Positions 6,106 to 7,586 of a stretch of DNA of 7,586 nt are shown here, one piece after another; within the stretch, counting starts at the first letter, position 1; each line of letters opens with the position of its first letter. The notes beneath the pieces were generated by a model, which was not told where the DNA came from, ran no database searches, and worked only from the letters and a program-made list of their open reading frames with translations. Source of the stretch: an uncultured Eubacteriales bacterium (GTDB taxonomy: Bacteria; Bacillota; Clostridia; UMGS1810). The position numbers and the translations under genes were made by a program. The stretch covers positions 1 to 7,586 of the forward strand of contig CABUQL010000054.1 of assembly GCA_902493665.1 (NCBI GenBank), read 5' to 3'.

Positions 6106-6137
6106 CCTGCTTTTTTGCAAAAAAGCAGGCAAAAAAC
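6106..6137 (+). repeat. Perfect 24-bp palindrome and CAAAAAAC tail after the ktrA stop
   Basis: CCTGC, six T, GC, six A, GCAGG form a perfect 24-base palindrome (6106-6129) that starts at the first base after the ktrA TAA. CAAAAAAC (6130-6137) and TTACAATAG follow. The element resembles both the one after galK and the 47-base units upstream of rdgB (CAAAAAC, TTACCATTG). No T run follows the stem, so it is not a standard intrinsic terminator. It could be a dispersed palindromic repeat, an RNA 3'-end stabiliser or a protein site. Confidence 0.85.
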
Positions 6138-6164
6138 TTACAATAGTGCTCGAATTAAGATAAT
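6138..6164 (+). promoter_or_regulatory. Weak promoter candidate before the stalk-domain gene
   Basis: TTACAA at 6138-6143 and GATAAT at 6159-6164 are 15 bases apart (16 if CTTACA is used). The -10 is reasonable and the -35 is poor. If it is not real, the downstream gene depends on read-through from ktrA. Confidence 0.3.
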
Positions 6165-6180
6165 CTGAAAATATGGCAAA

Positions 6181-6207
6181 CTGTCTGCTTTAAGTTTTTA
6201 AAGACAG
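6181..6207 (+). repeat. Hairpin in the leader of the stalk-domain gene
   Basis: CTGTC pairs with GACAG, and inside it TTTAA pairs with TTAAA, leaving a 3-base bulge (TGC) and a loop of about 4 bases. It ends about 40 bases before the start codon and is not followed by a T run. Its role is unknown. Confidence 0.4.
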
Positions 6208-6249
6208 GCAAATCCCTCACTGCAACACACAAAAGAAAGGCGGATTAAC

Positions 6250-7284
6250 ATGCGGAAATTTACAAGAATCATTGCAATTTTACTCACTGTATTAACGCTT
6301 TCATCTCAATGCGTTTTTGCAAAATACGTCGGCGAAAAAGTCGGAGATGTATATCCCACAGACATTAAGACGTACATTTTTGATCAGCAAATAAACTCAT
6401 ACAACATCGGCGGAAAAACGGTTATCATTGCGGAGGATTTAGGCTGGTATTACGGATTTTACGTTGAATGGAACGGCGAGTATCGCACGCTTACGATGAC
6501 AGACGATATAAAAGAAACGGGATTTATAGAAAACATAAACGAAAAAAAGCAAAGGGATATTTCGCAAAGAATCGCAAACAGGCCGAAAGATTATTTTAAC
6601 AAGCCTGTTCCGAGCCACATTTATTACACCGACATTGTTACAACGCTTGAAGGAAAAGAGATTCAGTCATACAATTTAAACGGCGAAACGGCGATTGTTG
6701 TTGAAGATTTAAAAAATTTCGGCTATGATGTTATATGGGACGAATCAAAAAGGACTTTAAACGTATACGAAAAATTTGAAAACCATCCTGTTTCAACAGA
6801 CATCGGAAATGCTTTTGATTACGAATATTTATCGCAGTACACGCTCACATGCCTTAAAAACACATTATGTAAAGTACAGTTAAAGTCGGGCGATGATAAA
6901 TTAGATATCGACTCTTTTATAAATGTCAGCTGGAATTACGATTATGCGGTTCCGATTAAAGAAACATTTGATTTTCTCGGCATAACATATTTATTTGAAG
7001 ATAATATTTTAAAAATTGACGCGTCAAATACGAAAAAATTTGAATTTTTTGAAGATGCGCAAAGCAAAGACGAAACATTTTTTGACGGAAAAGATGTATC
7101 GTACATTTACGCAAAAAACGCAGTTATAAACGGTGCGGAAACCGAAATTACATATTCTGCAATTACGGGGCATTTTGATATGATGCGCAATGTGAAAATC
7201 AGAACCCACATTTTGCGATGCGGCAGCAAAGCATATATTCCGCTTTCATTTTTAAGAGATATCTGCGGTATAGAAAATAATTAA
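6250..7284 (+). CDS. Secreted protein with duplicated copper-amine-oxidase-N/stalk-like domain
   Basis: No specific function is recognised. Residues 1-24 form a signal peptide: basic RKFTR, a hydrophobic core, then VFA before Lys25. Cys21 is preceded by SSQ, so there is no lipobox. Two internal copies follow at about 37-83 and 127-172. They share TDI, a central I(N/Q)SYN...G(K/E)T and EDL, and a final RTL. This resembles the stalk domain common in clostridial cell-surface proteins. A third, diverged part (232-257) has VPIKETFDFLGITYLFEDN, and the end has YIPLSFLRDICGI. The typical domain continues with a beta hairpin after this motif, but the protein stops four residues later, so the last module looks cut short. 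The start is supported by a modest AAAGG at 6236-6240. The gene lies 144 bases after ktrA and ends at a strong terminator. No cell-wall anchor or transmembrane segment is seen after the signal peptide. Confidence 0.85.
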   Translation: MRKFTRIIAILLTVLTLSSQCVFAKYVGEKVGDVYPTDIKTYIFDQQINSYNIGGKTVIIAEDLGWYYGFYVEWNGEYRTLTMTDDIKETGFIENINEKKQRDISQRIANRPKDYFNKPVPSHIYYTDIVTTLEGKEIQSYNLNGETAIVVEDLKNFGYDVIWDESKRTLNVYEKFENHPVSTDIGNAFDYEYLSQYTLTCLKNTLCKVQLKSGDDKLDIDSFINVSWNYDYAVPIKETFDFLGITYLFEDNILKIDASNTKKFEFFEDAQSKDETFFDGKDVSYIYAKNAVINGAETEITYSAITGHFDMMRNVKIRTHILRCGSKAYIPLSFLRDICGIENN

Positions 7285-7303
7285 AAATCCCAAAAATAAA
7301 TTT

Positions 7304-7350
7304 AAAACTGTATCAAAACGAGCATGTTTTGATGCAGTTTTTTGTTTTTT
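7304..7350 (+). terminator. Intrinsic terminator after the stalk-domain gene
   Basis: A 16-bp stem (AAAACTGTATCAAAAC with GTTTTGATGCAGTTTT, one T-G pair) encloses a 6-base loop GAGCAT. T-rich DNA follows (TTG, then six T, to 7350). The hairpin starts 20 bases after the stop codon. It closes the transcript that includes the stalk-domain gene and perhaps ktrB-ktrA. Confidence 0.92.
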
Positions 7351-7375
7351 AAAGTACCTTAAGTCCCGCAAAACA

Positions 7376-7392
7376 CAGGAAATTGTTACCTG
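7376..7392. promoter_or_regulatory. Imperfect dyad upstream of the last promoter
   Basis: CAGG, A, AA, TTG, TT, A, CCTG form a 17-base hyphenated dyad with one mismatched pair. It ends 14 bases before the -35 of the promoter at 7407-7435, a position where an activator could bind. Chance is possible. Confidence 0.3.
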
Positions 7393-7406
7393 ATTGTTAA
7401 AAAAGT

Positions 7407-7435
7407 TTGACAAATTGAGCAAAATGTGATACAAT
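7407..7435 (+). promoter_or_regulatory. Strong sigma-A promoter of the last gene
   Basis: A perfect TTGACA (7407-7412) and TACAAT (7430-7435) are separated by 17 bases, with TG at 7427-7428 making an extended -10. Transcription would start near 7442, giving a leader of about 83 bases without an obvious riboswitch; only a weak GGGC/GCCC pairing (7471-7503) is seen in it. Confidence 0.88.
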
Positions 7436-7524
7436 GTTTTTAGTTTCATATATAAAAACGAATATTACATGGGCATTTTACATATATTTTAAATTTTACG
7501 CCCGATTATTTTTTGGAGGATATC

Positions 7525-7586
7525 ATGAAAAAACTGTTTGCGGTATTGCTTTTAATCTGCATGATTTTTTCTATGACACAAGTATT
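7525..7586 (+). CDS. Secreted protein, N-terminus only (signal peptide)
   Basis: Only 20 codons lie in the window. They read MKK followed by a long hydrophobic stretch (LFAVLLLICMIF), a typical signal peptide, then SMTQV. GGAGG at 7515-7519 lies 5 bases before the ATG, and a strong promoter is upstream, so the gene is very likely real and well expressed. The family cannot be told. Being next to a stalk-domain protein, it may be another cell-surface protein, but that is a guess. Cys12 sits inside the hydrophobic core; whether it belongs to a lipobox cannot be settled, and the pattern before it (LLI) is not a good match. Confidence 0.75.
   Translation, partial: MKKLFAVLLLICMIFSMTQV

Noticed and set aside
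6250..6321. Lipoprotein signal with Cys21 in the stalk-domain protein
   Set aside because: The residues before Cys are SSQ, and Gln at -1 does not fit the lipobox. A signal peptidase I site (VFA before Lys25) fits better.
7252..7449. 65-codon minus-strand open frame over the terminator and promoter
   Set aside because: It runs through a strong intrinsic terminator and the -35/-10 of a plus-strand promoter, and has no domain.

Overview
The window looks like part of the chromosome of a low-GC, Gram-positive, Clostridia-like bacterium. The support is strong GGAGG-type ribosome binding sites, sigma-A promoters with 17-base spacers, AT-rich intergenic DNA, a thymidylate synthase of the Bacillus/Clostridium type, a KtrB-KtrA potassium channel and a secreted protein of the kind clostridia carry in many copies. 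No genus can be named from this sequence alone.

Left half (1-3830), all on the minus strand. A promoter at 3860-3888 drives galT then galK, two Leloir-pathway enzymes that convert galactose to UDP-galactose and glucose-1-phosphate. They are separated by 24 bases. A 357-base gap full of hairpins and tandem repeats (1269-1625) follows. Then come rdgB, a house-cleaning XTP/dITP diphosphatase, and thyA, thymidylate synthase. Their reading frames overlap by 4 bases (ATGA). thyA runs off the left edge with about 227 codons present. All four genes point the same way, but the repeat-filled gap makes two transcription units more likely than one.

Centre (3831-4094). A divergent regulatory region holds the galT promoter facing left and the ktrB promoter facing right, plus copies of GGTTAATA near the galT promoter.

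Right half (4095-7586), plus strand. ktrB (membrane potassium-translocating subunit) and ktrA (NAD/ATP-binding RCK gating subunit, probably c-di-AMP responsive) form a tight operon for potassium uptake. A palindromic element follows ktrA directly. Next is a secreted protein with a duplicated stalk-like domain, closed by a clear intrinsic terminator at 7304-7350. A strong promoter at 7407-7435 then drives a second secreted protein, of which only the signal-peptide start is inside the window.

The genes themselves are ordinary. The most unusual signal is a palindromic repeat family: a T-run/A-run hairpin followed by CAAAAAAC or CAAAAAC. It sits directly after the stop codons of both galK and ktrA, in the same orientation relative to each gene. 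A related form is arranged as three tandem copies of about 47 bases upstream of rdgB.
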